Positions 33,374 through 41,443 of a stretch of DNA of 64,000 nt are shown here, piece after piece. The stretch is from Halanaerobium polyolivorans (lineage in GTDB: Bacteria; Bacillota; Halanaerobiia; Halanaerobiales; Halanaerobiaceae): assembly GCF_020711195.1 (NCBI RefSeq), contig NZ_JAJFAT010000009.1, positions 1-64,000 of the forward strand, written 5' to 3'. Below the pieces are notes generated by a model. That model made no database searches, was not told the DNA's origin, and saw only the letters and a program-made list of their open reading frames with translations. Positions within the stretch are counted from its first letter, which is position 1, and each line of letters starts with the position of its first letter. The position numbers were made by a program, and so were the translations under genes.

Positions 33374-34266
33374 ACTCTCACCTCAGAAGGTTCCATTTCT
33401 CTAGCATAGATATCATCAAAAATAGGGGTAAATTCAATTTGTTCTGAACCCATTAAAATAATTCCGTCTTTTTCAAAAACTAATAAAGGTTTAATGCCCA
33501 TCTTATCTTTAACAAATCCCATCTGATCAGAAGTTGCTGCTAATATACAAAATATACCATCTAATTTTTCCAGGCTATAATGGAGGGCATCCTCTAAGTC
33601 CCCACCATTTTCTTTCATTTTGTAGGAGATCAAATGACTGGCAGCTTCTGAGTCATTCATTGTTTTAAAAATGGCTCCTTTGCTCTCTAATTCTCTTCTT
33701 AAATTAAAGTAATTGGTCAGCTGACCATTATGAACAATACTCAAATCAGAATAAAATGGTGATACAAATGGATGAGCAGCATTAATATCTTCTGCACTCT
33801 CTGTTGCCATTCTGACATGTCCTAAACCATGGCTGGCTGATTCTTCTTCAATCTGATGATTTTTCCAAAGCTCAACTGCACTTCCACTATCCTTATATAC
33901 TCTGCAGCTTTTGCCTATAGAATGAACATAGAGGGCTTCAGTCTTGTTAATTGCTGCATGAAGTCCACTAATATTTTCTTCATCTATATCGAGCTTCATA
34001 TCTAAAAAACTAAAATTTTTATTTACTTCAGAACTTTCTTTGCTTACTTTTGCCCCATATTCTGTAATTAGGTCATTAAGTTTTAGTCTGGCATTAATAT
34101 CACTTAGACTGAGGCGTAAAGACTTAGCATCTGCTTCTAGATGTCTGTCATAAAAAGCTATCCCTGTTGCATCTGGTCCGCGATGCTGAATCAATGATAG
34201 GATATCTATTATTGTGCTTGCCAGTTTAGATTCGTTTTTGTTGATTATTCCTGCTATTCCACACAC
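33361..34266 (-). CDS. Class II glutamine amidotransferase domain protein (MgsA / GltB1-like)
   Basis: 301 residues. GTG start gives MCGIAGI, so Cys2 is the N-terminal nucleophile of class II amidotransferases; GHVRMATES and NGQLTNYFNLR are the glutamine-binding and oxyanion segments. It would release ammonia or a primary amine from a gamma-glutamyl amide and pass it to the FMN subunit. As a stand-alone glutaminase domain beside split GltB parts it matches MgsA of the N-methylglutamate pathway. RBS AGGAGG. Follows the glutamine synthetase-like gene by 26 bp. Confidence 0.92.
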   Translation of the reverse strand: MCGIAGIINKNESKLASTIIDILSLIQHRGPDATGIAFYDRHLEADAKSLRLSLSDINARLKLNDLITEYGAKVSKESSEVNKNFSFLDMKLDIDEENISGLHAAINKTEALYVHSIGKSCRVYKDSGSAVELWKNHQIEEESASHGLGHVRMATESAEDINAAHPFVSPFYSDLSIVHNGQLTNYFNLRRELESKGAIFKTMNDSEAASHLISYKMKENGGDLEDALHYSLEKLDGIFCILAATSDQMGFVKDKMGIKPLLVFEKDGIILMGSEQIEFTPIFDDIYAREMEPSEVRVWSI

Positions 34267-34292
34267 GGTTTTTCCTCCTCTTTAGTTGATGA

Positions 34293-35666
34293 TCAAACAT
34301 GGTAAGCATAAAAATCCCATTCCCAATCTGTAACAGAATTGAAAAATTTATTAACTTCTAATTCTTTAAGCTTAACAAAATTATTGATTAAATCTTGGCC
34401 AGCACATTCTTTAAGCCACTGATCTTTTTCAAGAGCTGCCAAAGCCAGTTCTAAACTCTTGGGTACCCTTTCTCTTTCATCAATATCCTGATAATAGAGG
34501 TCCTCTTCAGAGATAGGCTCTGGTTCTAATTCATTTTTGATTCCATCAAGTCCTGCAGCTAAGATCGAAGCTAAAGCCAGATATGGATTTGCAGCAGCAC
34601 TACCTGCTCTTACCTCAAGTCTGGTTGCTCCACCTCTTTCTTTAGGAACCCTTAAAAAAGCAGTTCTATTATCATAACCCCAGCCAATATAATATGGGGC
34701 AAAAGAATTGGGCTGAAATCTCTTATAGCAGTTTATTGTAGGAGCCAGAAAAGCAGTTAAGGCTTTAGCATGTTTGAGTATTCCTGCCGCAAAATTATGC
34801 ATCAGATCAGACATCCCATCTGCTTTATCTTGGTCAAAAAACAGATTATCACCTGAAACAATATCTTCTATTGAAAAATGAAAATGACCACCACTACCTC
34901 CATTATCATCAAGGGGTTTTGCCATATAGGTTATAAAGAGATTGTTTTGATGAGCAATTTCTTTGCTGATACCTTTAAAGAGAACTCCCTCATCTGCATT
35001 CCTCAATACTGAACCATGTTTCCAGTTATATTCATACTGACCTGGATAAAACTCATGATTCATATACAAAACCTGAAAATCCATTTCCTTAAAAGTTTCT
35101 GTCATCTTACCTAAAAATTGATTCGGGTCTATTCTGTAATCACTTGTATAGCAATTCCCTGCTTTATTTGTATAGGGAATAAATGCTCCATCTTTTTTTC
35201 TGTTAAATAAAAAGAATTCCAATTCATTAGCTGAGATAGGATTATAGCCTAAGTTTTGATATTCTTTAATCATTCTCTTTAAAAACCAGCGGGGTGACTG
35301 TTTCATTTTTTCTCCGTTATGATAAAGATCTCCCAACAATAAAGCTGTATTATCAATATGAGGTAATATCTTAAAAGTAGAGGGATCTGCAAGAATTTTA
35401 AAATCATCATAGTTATTCTCCTCTATATAATCAACCTCGGCAATTTTATTGTCAAAAGACATAGACATAATAGCTGTACAAAAAGCGATACCTTCTTCAA
35501 AAACATGGTCAATCATATCAACCGGCAGTAGTTTGCTTCTATTAACTCCATTCAGATCTGTGTATTCTACTCTAATCATCTTAATATTCTCTTCCTTGAG
35601 CTTATATTTAATATAACGCTCAGAAATTCTCGGATAACCACTTGTCTTATTATTTAATTGCGTCAT
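34293..35666 (-). CDS. Glutamine synthetase-like gamma-glutamyl ligase (GmaS-like)
   Basis: 457 residues of the GlnA fold: ELEFF (148-152), PGQYEY near 208-213, GSGGHFHFS (257-265), NCYKRF (312-317), NRTAFLRVP (333-341) and RLEVR (349-353) line the ATP, glutamate and metal sites. The ammonium-binding latch DGSSI of true glutamine synthetase is not conserved: the matching stretch (about 58-73) reads GIAFCTAIMSMSFD. A larger amine than ammonia is therefore the likely co-substrate, as in gamma-glutamylmethylamide synthetase. First gene of the nine-gene operon. The exact amine cannot be read from sequence. Confidence 0.88.
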   Translation of the reverse strand: MTQLNNKTSGYPRISERYIKYKLKEENIKMIRVEYTDLNGVNRSKLLPVDMIDHVFEEGIAFCTAIMSMSFDNKIAEVDYIEENNYDDFKILADPSTFKILPHIDNTALLLGDLYHNGEKMKQSPRWFLKRMIKEYQNLGYNPISANELEFFLFNRKKDGAFIPYTNKAGNCYTSDYRIDPNQFLGKMTETFKEMDFQVLYMNHEFYPGQYEYNWKHGSVLRNADEGVLFKGISKEIAHQNNLFITYMAKPLDDNGGSGGHFHFSIEDIVSGDNLFFDQDKADGMSDLMHNFAAGILKHAKALTAFLAPTINCYKRFQPNSFAPYYIGWGYDNRTAFLRVPKERGGATRLEVRAGSAAANPYLALASILAAGLDGIKNELEPEPISEEDLYYQDIDERERVPKSLELALAALEKDQWLKECAGQDLINNFVKLKELEVNKFFNSVTDWEWDFYAYHV

Positions 35667-35720
35667 CTTAACTCCTTTCTAAACTTATGTTATCTTGATG
35701 TCAGCTATTTGATAGATTTG

Positions 35721-35749
35721 ATTATATTTCTGAATTATTCTAAATGCAA
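35721..35749 (-). promoter_or_regulatory. Sigma-A-type promoter of the amine operon
   Basis: On the minus strand TTGCAT (35749-35744), a 17-bp spacer and TATAAT (35726-35721) lie about 55 bp before the ligase ATG. A near-palindrome TTGTATACCA (35779-35770) just upstream resembles a GntR-type operator, but with one mismatched base this is only a hint. Confidence 0.55.
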
Positions 35750-35900
35750 GCTCTTAAATTTTAATATAATGGTATACAAATATATTTATTAAAAAAAACA
35801 AAAAACTTTTATCCCTAAGCAAAAAAATCATATCAACTTAGTTCAAAAAGTTTTTTAAATATCTAAACAGCTTATGATTGAGCCTTAATTTATTTAAAAA

Positions 35901-35930
35901 CAAAAAAACTGAAGCCCTAAGACTTCAGTC
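35901..35930 (-). terminator. Terminator of the GGDEF-HD-GYP / MazG-like operon
   Basis: On the minus strand ACTGAAG...CTTCAGT with an 8-nt loop is followed by TTTTTTTG. It lies 35 bp after the stop of the MazG-like gene. Confidence 0.85.
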
Positions 35931-35964
35931 AATTCTTTAATCTTTTATTCAACTTTTAAAACAT

Positions 35965-36285
35965 TCATTCTATAACCTTATCTAAGATCAATCTTTTCTT
36001 AAAGGCTCCACGTTCTTTTCTTTTTTTCTCCTGGTATTCCCTTATCTTTTCTTCATCAAAATCAAAATAAGCTATTAAAGCAGTTAAGACCTCAAAAATA
36101 TCAGCCATTTCTTCAAGTGAAGGCTGCTCTTCAAATTCCTGCAGCTCTTCTTTAACCTTTGCCAACAAGCTCTGCAGATATTCTTTGTCATCAGCTTTGT
36201 GCAGCTCATATTTTTTTCCTGCAGTTTCTATTAGCTCTGGAATCTTATCTCTGATCAGCTTATTATAATTTATTTCTTTAGTCAC
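35965..36285 (-). CDS. MazG-like / phosphoribosyl-ATP pyrophosphohydrolase-like protein
   Basis: 106 residues, all-alpha NTP pyrophosphatase fold: NKLIRDKIPELI at the start, then KVKEELQEFEEQPSLEEMADIFEVLTALIAYF with the metal-binding ExxE...ExxD pattern. Members hydrolyse (d)NTPs or PR-ATP; as a stand-alone KLIRDKIPE-type protein it is more likely a house-cleaning pyrophosphatase than HisE. GTG start at 36285, immediately next to the stop of the upstream GGDEF-HD-GYP gene, so coexpressed with it. Confidence 0.85.
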   Translation of the reverse strand: MTKEINYNKLIRDKIPELIETAGKKYELHKADDKEYLQSLLAKVKEELQEFEEQPSLEEMADIFEVLTALIAYFDFDEEKIREYQEKKRKERGAFKKRLILDKVIE

Positions 36286-37725
36286 TTAATTATCCCCCTG
36301 ATAAGAAAATTCTACTTCATCAATTATTTCAACAAATTCTTCTGCTAAATAGGGATCAAATTGGCTTCCTTTACATCTATTGATCTCAGCAACAGCTTCT
36401 TTTTTGCTCATTGCTTTTTTATAGGGCCTTCCACTCCTCATTACATCATAAGCATCAACCAGTGCTATTATTCTGGCCAGATAGGGAATCTCTTTAGCTT
36501 TTAAACCCCTGGGATAGCCATTCCCATCCCATCTTTCATGATGAGATAGAATTTCTTCTGCAACTACCGAGAATTCACTGGTAGCTGAAGCAATCTTATA
36601 GCCTCGGGAAGGATGAGCTTTTAAGATCTCCCATTCCTCAGCAGTTAATTTTCCCGCTTTGGTTAAAATATCTCCTGGAATAGATGTTTTTCCGATATCA
36701 TGTAAGGCAGCCAGCAGAGAGAGGCGGTTTAATTGTGAATTTTGAATGCCCAATCTCCTACCAACACAAATAGCCAATTCGGTCATCCGTTCTGTATGTT
36801 CTACGGTTTCATCACTTTTAGCACTCAAAGCACTTAATAATCCCTTAACTATTTTATTATTAGCACTATTTGTTTCTAACAACTTATTATGATTCATATC
36901 TTTGTCAGCAATTTTTATAATATCCTTTATCTCTGCTGCCATACTATCCATAACTGCCAGCCCAACACCTATAGAAAGGGGAATCCCTTCTAATTCCGTT
37001 CTGGCAAAGCGTTCTTTAATCTCATAAAGATACTGATGGGCCTGCTCAGAATCACAATTAGGAAATAAGATGATAAACTCATCACCACCATAGCGGGCTA
37101 AAACTGCAGATTCAGGAATAATCTCTGCTAAAAGTTCAGCCGCTTTAATCAGAACTTTATCACCCATTGTATGACCATAACTGCTGTTAACTATTTTTAA
37201 ACCATTTAAATCTGCCATTAAAATGCTCAGAGGCAGCATAGATTTGTCAATCTTTTTTAAACTCTGCTCAAAATAGCGCCTGTTATATAATCCTGTTAAA
37301 TGATCATGTAAGCTGAGATATTCTATTTTAGCTTCCTTTTCCTTGCGTTCAGTAATATCTCTCACAAAAGCAATAAAATATTCCTGATCACCATTTTCTA
37401 CCTTGCCTGCACTAATCTCGACCGGAGTTCTACTCCCATCTTTATTTAGATGTTCAAGTTCAAAATATACTGAAGAGCCAACCGCACATTTCTGCCAATG
37501 TTCTTTTACTTTTTTACGGTTATAGACATCTCTATTTGAATCATCTGGATGAAGATCAAAAACTTCCAGCTCACATAATTCTTCTCGAGAATATCCCATT
37601 GTTTTTGTTGCCTTTTTGTTAACATCGAGAATATTCCCCTCCAAATCATGCAGAAAAATCATATCATATACACTATCAATTATAGTCTTATAGAATCTAT
37701 CGATAATAACTTGTTCTTCAGCCAA
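36286..37725 (-). CDS. PAS-GGDEF-HD-GYP protein
   Basis: 479 residues. PAS 8-125 (SVYDMIFLHDLEGNILDVNKK), GGDEF about 135-290 (ARYGGDEFIILFPN near 210) and HD-GYP about 300-470 (HDIGK near 341, HHERWDGNGYP near 397). The I-site position upstream of GGDEF reads PESA rather than RxxD, so product inhibition is probably lost. Both output domains have intact catalytic motifs. TTG start with GGGAGG. Followed without a gap by the MazG-like gene. Confidence 0.93.
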   Translation of the reverse strand: MAEEQVIIDRFYKTIIDSVYDMIFLHDLEGNILDVNKKATKTMGYSREELCELEVFDLHPDDSNRDVYNRKKVKEHWQKCAVGSSVYFELEHLNKDGSRTPVEISAGKVENGDQEYFIAFVRDITERKEKEAKIEYLSLHDHLTGLYNRRYFEQSLKKIDKSMLPLSILMADLNGLKIVNSSYGHTMGDKVLIKAAELLAEIIPESAVLARYGGDEFIILFPNCDSEQAHQYLYEIKERFARTELEGIPLSIGVGLAVMDSMAAEIKDIIKIADKDMNHNKLLETNSANNKIVKGLLSALSAKSDETVEHTERMTELAICVGRRLGIQNSQLNRLSLLAALHDIGKTSIPGDILTKAGKLTAEEWEILKAHPSRGYKIASATSEFSVVAEEILSHHERWDGNGYPRGLKAKEIPYLARIIALVDAYDVMRSGRPYKKAMSKKEAVAEINRCKGSQFDPYLAEEFVEIIDEVEFSYQGDN

Positions 37726-37964
37726 GTTTATACCTCCCTTTTCAACCGAGATTATAAATATATATCTATTTTTTAAAGAAATTTGGAAATTTTGTTATTA
37801 ATTAAATCTATTATAACAAATAATAGCTGATAACAAAAGAATTTCCTGATTTTTTCATTATATAATAATAGCTTTAATTTTCTGAAAGTTGATAATATTT
37901 AAAGCTAAATAGACATATAAAGACTTAAATAGCCACAATAACTAAATTTGAGCTTAGAAAAGCT

Positions 37965-37993
37965 TTGCTTTTTTTGTTAAAGAGGCATATAAT
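37965..37993 (+). promoter_or_regulatory. Promoter of structured RNA copy 1
   Basis: TTGCTT (37965-37970), 17-bp spacer, TATAAT (37988-37993); start expected near 38000. The same arrangement occurs before copy 2 (41043-41071). Confidence 0.75.
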
Positions 37994-38000
37994 ACTTATA

Positions 38001-38291
38001 CAAGGTTCTGAGGAACTCCTAAGATTAAATGTTTGCAAGTAGTATTTTGAAATTCTTATTCAAGTAAATTTGTTTGAGATTTAGGCGCAAGCTTAAAACC
38101 AGTGAAGTTACTATTTAAAATAACTGAAAAGACATTATTAGGGAATAAGCTTCTTTAATAATAATCTTTGAGGAAGTTAAGAATAGTAATGGAGGACTAA
38201 ATCAAGAACAAAAAGAAAGAACAAGAAAAGTAATAAAACAAACTGCAGGCAGGAAATCGAAGAAGATTCGTCAGAACCTTGCTATTTTTTT
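38001..38291 (+). ncRNA. Structured noncoding RNA, copy 1 (class not assigned)
   Basis: About 291 nt with no conserved open frame. The ends pair perfectly: CAAGGTTCTGA (38001-38011) with TCAGAACCTTG (38271-38281), followed by ATTTTTTT, so the closing helix also serves termination. Inner pairings are TTACTATT (38108-38115) with AATAGTAA (38182-38189), and GATTTAG (38078-38084) with CTAAATC (38197-38203). The first keeps pairing in copy 2 despite changed bases, which is evidence for selection on structure. The 3' hairpin CGAA-GAAGA-TTCG precedes the end. Not tmRNA, RNase P, 6S or SRP by any feature I know; a clostridial class such as the raiA motif should be tested. It ends 9 bp before the stop of the converging PAS-GGDEF gene. 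Confidence 0.7.
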
Positions 38292-38300
38292 GCCTGTTTA

Positions 38301-40787
38301 TTACAGTTTCTTTTTGGCTTTATCTTCATACATAGCTTTATCTGCTTTATTTATGATATGATTAATATCTTGAGCTGCTCTTTCTTTAACTGCAGTACCT
38401 ATCCCCGCTCTAATAGCAAGTTCATCCTGCTCAGTTTTCTTAAATGCTCTTTGCAATCTTTCTACCATTTTTTCAACTTCAGGCTTTCTTGTCTGGGGAA
38501 GAAAAACTATGAATTCATCTCCACCCCACCTGGCAATAATATCCTCATCTCTAAAAGTAGTGCTTAATATTTCGGCCATTTTAACTATCAATTCATCACC
38601 CATTTTATGGCCAAAATTATCATTAATCTCTTTTAAACCATTGATATCCGTAATAAGTATACTGATCGGTAGTTGTCTTTGTTGATCAAGCCTTTTGATC
38701 TCCTCTGCTAAAAAGGTTCTATTATAAAGACCGGTCAGGTTATCCTGAAAAGTCAAACGCTGGATTTCCCTATCCTTGTTATTTTTGATTATAGCATTGG
38801 CAATTATAGGAGCAGCAATATCAAGTGTTTTAATATAACTCTCATTTAAATCCTGCTTTGCTTTAAAAAAGTCAAAAGCTATAATAGCAAATAATTTTTG
38901 ATCTTCAAAAAGCCCTAAATATATACTGGACTTGATATTATCCCTTTCTAAAATATTTTTTTGCTGAGAATTACTAAGTTGATCAAGATCCTTAATATAA
39001 GAATAGCCCTTATTCATTAATTCTTCAATCAAATCTTTATTGTTAAATAACTCTTCAACCTTATTTCTTTCTATTTGGGCTATTTTTTTTGTTTTTCTCC
39101 AGTCAGCTAGTTTAGAAAGTGTTCTGCTGTAATCATCAAATTGATAAAGATAACTCCTCTCAGCCTGCAGAAAAACACTCAGCTTTTCCAGGCTGTATGA
39201 TAAAGCCCCTTCTAAACTTTTAAGATCTATGCCTACAAATTTAGTTGAGATATTAGAAATTAAATTTTCCAACTGATACTGGAATCTGAGCTTTTTTATT
39301 CTTGTCTTTCTTGCAGTAATATCTCTTAAAATGCTAACATAATTACAACCCTTATTTTTTGTGCAAACAGGTGTTACTTTTAACTCTCCCACAAAAGTGC
39401 TGCCATCCTTCTTTTTGTTTTTAAGCTCTCCAGAATAGATTTCACCTTTGCCAACTTTTCTCTCTATTTTCTGCTGAATCTGAGCTGCATCTTCTCCTGC
39501 TATCAGCTTTAAAAGATTTTTATTTTTAAGTTCTGCTGAACTATAACCAAATAATTTCTCGGCCTGTTTATTAAGATAGATTATTTCAAATTCTTTATTT
39601 TTTAAGATAACAGCATCAGAAATATTTTTCATAGCTGTACTTAGATAGATGTTTTCTTCCTCTTCTCTTTTACGCTTGTCAATATCTATATCTATCCCAA
39701 CCATTCGAGCTGGCTTACCGTTATCATCAAATTTACTAACTTTAGCTATATCATTAATCCACTTCCAGTTTCCAGAAGTAGTTTTAATACGATGTTCACT
39801 GTGGTAAAGTTCTGTTTTGCCTTTAAGGTGATCATCAATTAAATTTTTAACTTTTTCCCTATCATCAGGATGGACTAATGCCTCCCAATCAGAAAAAGAA
39901 AAATCCCAACTTTCTTCGGCTATTGCATCTAAACCTACCATTTTTTTAAAATGATCATTATTGCTAATCTGATCTGACTGCAAATCCCAATCCCAAACAC
40001 CCAGTTTAGCACCATCAACAGCCAGCTCCAATCTTTCTTTAACTTCTGCTAATTCTTTTTCTCTTTGATACCTATCACTAATATTTCGGCTGACAACTAA
40101 GAATTCACTGCCCTTGCTTTTATCTATTTTAAGCAGTCTAGCAGCATAGCTTTCTATATTACCCCCGATTTCAAGCTGATATTCAAAACTTTGCACCTGA
40201 TAACTTTGCTCAGCAAGTTCTAAGTTTTTCCTGAATTTTTCAAGCAGTTCTCCTGAAAATATCTCTGATATCTTTTTGCCAATAATCTCTTCTTTTACCC
40301 TATAAAGTTCTCTTTCCACACCTGCCCAGATATCCAAAAATCTCTCCTGCTCATCTAGTAAAATTATCACTTCAGGAATATTAGAGACTATTTTATCTAA
40401 ATACCTGCTTTTTTCCGCTAATTTTTTGGTCAAATTATGGTTTTCGGTTCTATCCAACAGATTTACCAAAAGAAGCCCGTTTTCAAGCTGGTTTACCCTT
40501 AATTCTACATATTTATCCTGCTTATCTTTAGTTCTTATTTTTGTCAGATTGCTGTAAGAACCGCTTTCAATATCTTGATAGAATCTCTCTTTGGTTTTAG
40601 ATCTCAGTTTTTGATCAGGGTAGGCAAGTTCAAACCAATTCTCTATCTGGCCCAGGTCTTTTTTAGTGTAGCCTGTTATTTCTACTGCAGTTTTATTTAT
40701 GAACAGAAAGCTGCCTTCTGAATCGATCACTGCAAGACCTAATTTCAATTTGTCGAATATTTTGCTGAATGCTTGAATCTGATCCAT
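38301..40787 (-). CDS. PAS(4)-GAF-GGDEF diguanylate cyclase
   Basis: About 828 residues. PAS domains at about 5-115, 125-245, 250-375 and 380-495, then a GAF-like domain (about 510-665) and GGDEF (about 670-832, ARWGGDEFIVFLPQ near 755, RDED as I-site). No HD-GYP or EAL domain: a pure cyclase under product inhibition. No membrane segment. The start is uncertain (GTG 40799 or ATG 40787); GGTGA just before the ATG favours the latter. It is flanked on both sides by the two copies of the structured RNA, both in the opposite direction. Its paralogous PAS-GAF-GGDEF half resembles the 12378-15053 protein. Confidence 0.92.
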   Translation of the reverse strand: MDQIQAFSKIFDKLKLGLAVIDSEGSFLFINKTAVEITGYTKKDLGQIENWFELAYPDQKLRSKTKERFYQDIESGSYSNLTKIRTKDKQDKYVELRVNQLENGLLLVNLLDRTENHNLTKKLAEKSRYLDKIVSNIPEVIILLDEQERFLDIWAGVERELYRVKEEIIGKKISEIFSGELLEKFRKNLELAEQSYQVQSFEYQLEIGGNIESYAARLLKIDKSKGSEFLVVSRNISDRYQREKELAEVKERLELAVDGAKLGVWDWDLQSDQISNNDHFKKMVGLDAIAEESWDFSFSDWEALVHPDDREKVKNLIDDHLKGKTELYHSEHRIKTTSGNWKWINDIAKVSKFDDNGKPARMVGIDIDIDKRKREEEENIYLSTAMKNISDAVILKNKEFEIIYLNKQAEKLFGYSSAELKNKNLLKLIAGEDAAQIQQKIERKVGKGEIYSGELKNKKKDGSTFVGELKVTPVCTKNKGCNYVSILRDITARKTRIKKLRFQYQLENLISNISTKFVGIDLKSLEGALSYSLEKLSVFLQAERSYLYQFDDYSRTLSKLADWRKTKKIAQIERNKVEELFNNKDLIEELMNKGYSYIKDLDQLSNSQQKNILERDNIKSSIYLGLFEDQKLFAIIAFDFFKAKQDLNESYIKTLDIAAPIIANAIIKNNKDREIQRLTFQDNLTGLYNRTFLAEEIKRLDQQRQLPISILITDINGLKEINDNFGHKMGDELIVKMAEILSTTFRDEDIIARWGGDEFIVFLPQTRKPEVEKMVERLQRAFKKTEQDELAIRAGIGTAVKERAAQDINHIINKADKAMYEDKAKKKL

Positions 40788-40892
40788 TTTCATCACCACA
40801 ATTAAAATTTTAGCTGAAATTAATAACTATTTCTACTAAATTATATTTCAAGTAAAACTATGTTTCTCCTTCAAAAAATTTAATTTTTCTAA

Positions 40893-40926
40893 AAAAAGAA
40901 CAGCCTTTAGAAGCCGCTCTTTTAAT
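40893..40926 (-). terminator. Possible terminator in the gap between RNA copy 2 and the PAS-GGDEF gene
   Basis: Minus-strand AAGAGCGGC / GCTGTTCTT pairs (with G.U pairs) followed by TTTTTT. No gene on that strand ends here, so it may stop antisense transcription coming from the carB side. Confidence 0.4.
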
Positions 40927-41042
40927 TAAGCTATTCTATTATCATATTATTTATAAATTCTGAAAATTAATAAAATTTAGAGTATCTGTATTTTAATTCG
41001 CTCTAATGGTTTTTAAAGCTCAATAATAAGCACTGAGGCTTT

Positions 41043-41071
41043 TTGCTTTTTTAAGTTTTTGGGCCTATAAT
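41043..41071 (+). promoter_or_regulatory. Promoter of structured RNA copy 2
   Basis: TTGCTT (41043-41048), 17-bp spacer, TATAAT (41066-41071); start expected near 41078. Same -35, spacer and -10 as for copy 1. Confidence 0.75.
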
Positions 41072-41078
41072 ATTAGTA

Positions 41079-41366
41079 CAAGGTTCTGAGGAAGTCCTAA
41101 GATTGAATGTTTGCAAGTAGTCTTTTGAAATTCTTATTTAAGTAAATTTCTTGGCGATTTAGTAAGATTAAAGCCGAAGAAATTACTAGTAGAGATAACC
41201 AAAAAGTAATTATTAAGGAATAGCCTTCTTTAATAATAAACTTTGAAGAAATCAAAACTAGTAATGGAGGGCTAAATCAAAAAGAAAAAGAAAAAATAAG
41301 AAGAGTAAAAAAACAAACTACAAACAGGAAATCGAAGAAGATTCGTCAGAACCTTGTTATTTTTTT
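41079..41366 (+). ncRNA. Structured noncoding RNA, copy 2 (class not assigned)
   Basis: About 288 nt, roughly 80 percent like copy 1 by eye. Closing helix CAAGGTTCTGA (41079-41089) with TCAGAACCTTG (41346-41356), then a T-run. TTACTAGT (41183-41190) pairs with ACTAGTAA (41257-41264): relative to copy 1 both strands changed, so the pair is kept. GATTTAG (41156-41162) again pairs with CTAAATC (41272-41278). An extra hairpin AATTTCTT...AAGAAATT is clearer here than in copy 1. It lies between carB (converging) and the upstream region of the PAS-GGDEF gene. Confidence 0.7.
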
Positions 41367-41389
41367 GCCTAATTTTATCTCAAAAAAGT

Positions 41390-41416
41390 AAATGCCCCTT
41401 TAAAGGGGCATTTTTA
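41390..41416. terminator. Bidirectional terminator between RNA copy 2 and carB
   Basis: Perfect palindrome AAATGCCCCTTTAAAGGGGCATTT with T-runs on both strands. It ends carB (minus) and backs up the RNA terminator (plus). Confidence 0.85.
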
Positions 41417-41443
41417 TCTTTATTTAGAATTGAATTTTGCTCA

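Noticed and set aside
34293-35666. Ordinary glutamine synthetase with a GltBD glutamate synthase for ammonia assimilation
   Set aside because: DGSS latch missing, synthase split into three short proteins, no GltD-type small subunit, and amine dehydrogenase genes follow in the same operon.
35770-35779. GntR operator upstream of the amine operon
   Set aside because: Near-palindrome with one mismatch and no GntR gene in the neighbourhood; mentioned only as a hint.
38001-41366. tmRNA, RNase P, SRP or 6S RNA
   Set aside because: No alanyl-tRNA-like end or tag frame, no RNase P conserved cores, no 6S bubble layout; two copies would also be unusual for these.
38001-41366. c-di-GMP riboswitch controlling the PAS-GGDEF gene
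   Set aside because: The RNAs run opposite to the gene, have their own terminator, and lack the GEMM core.
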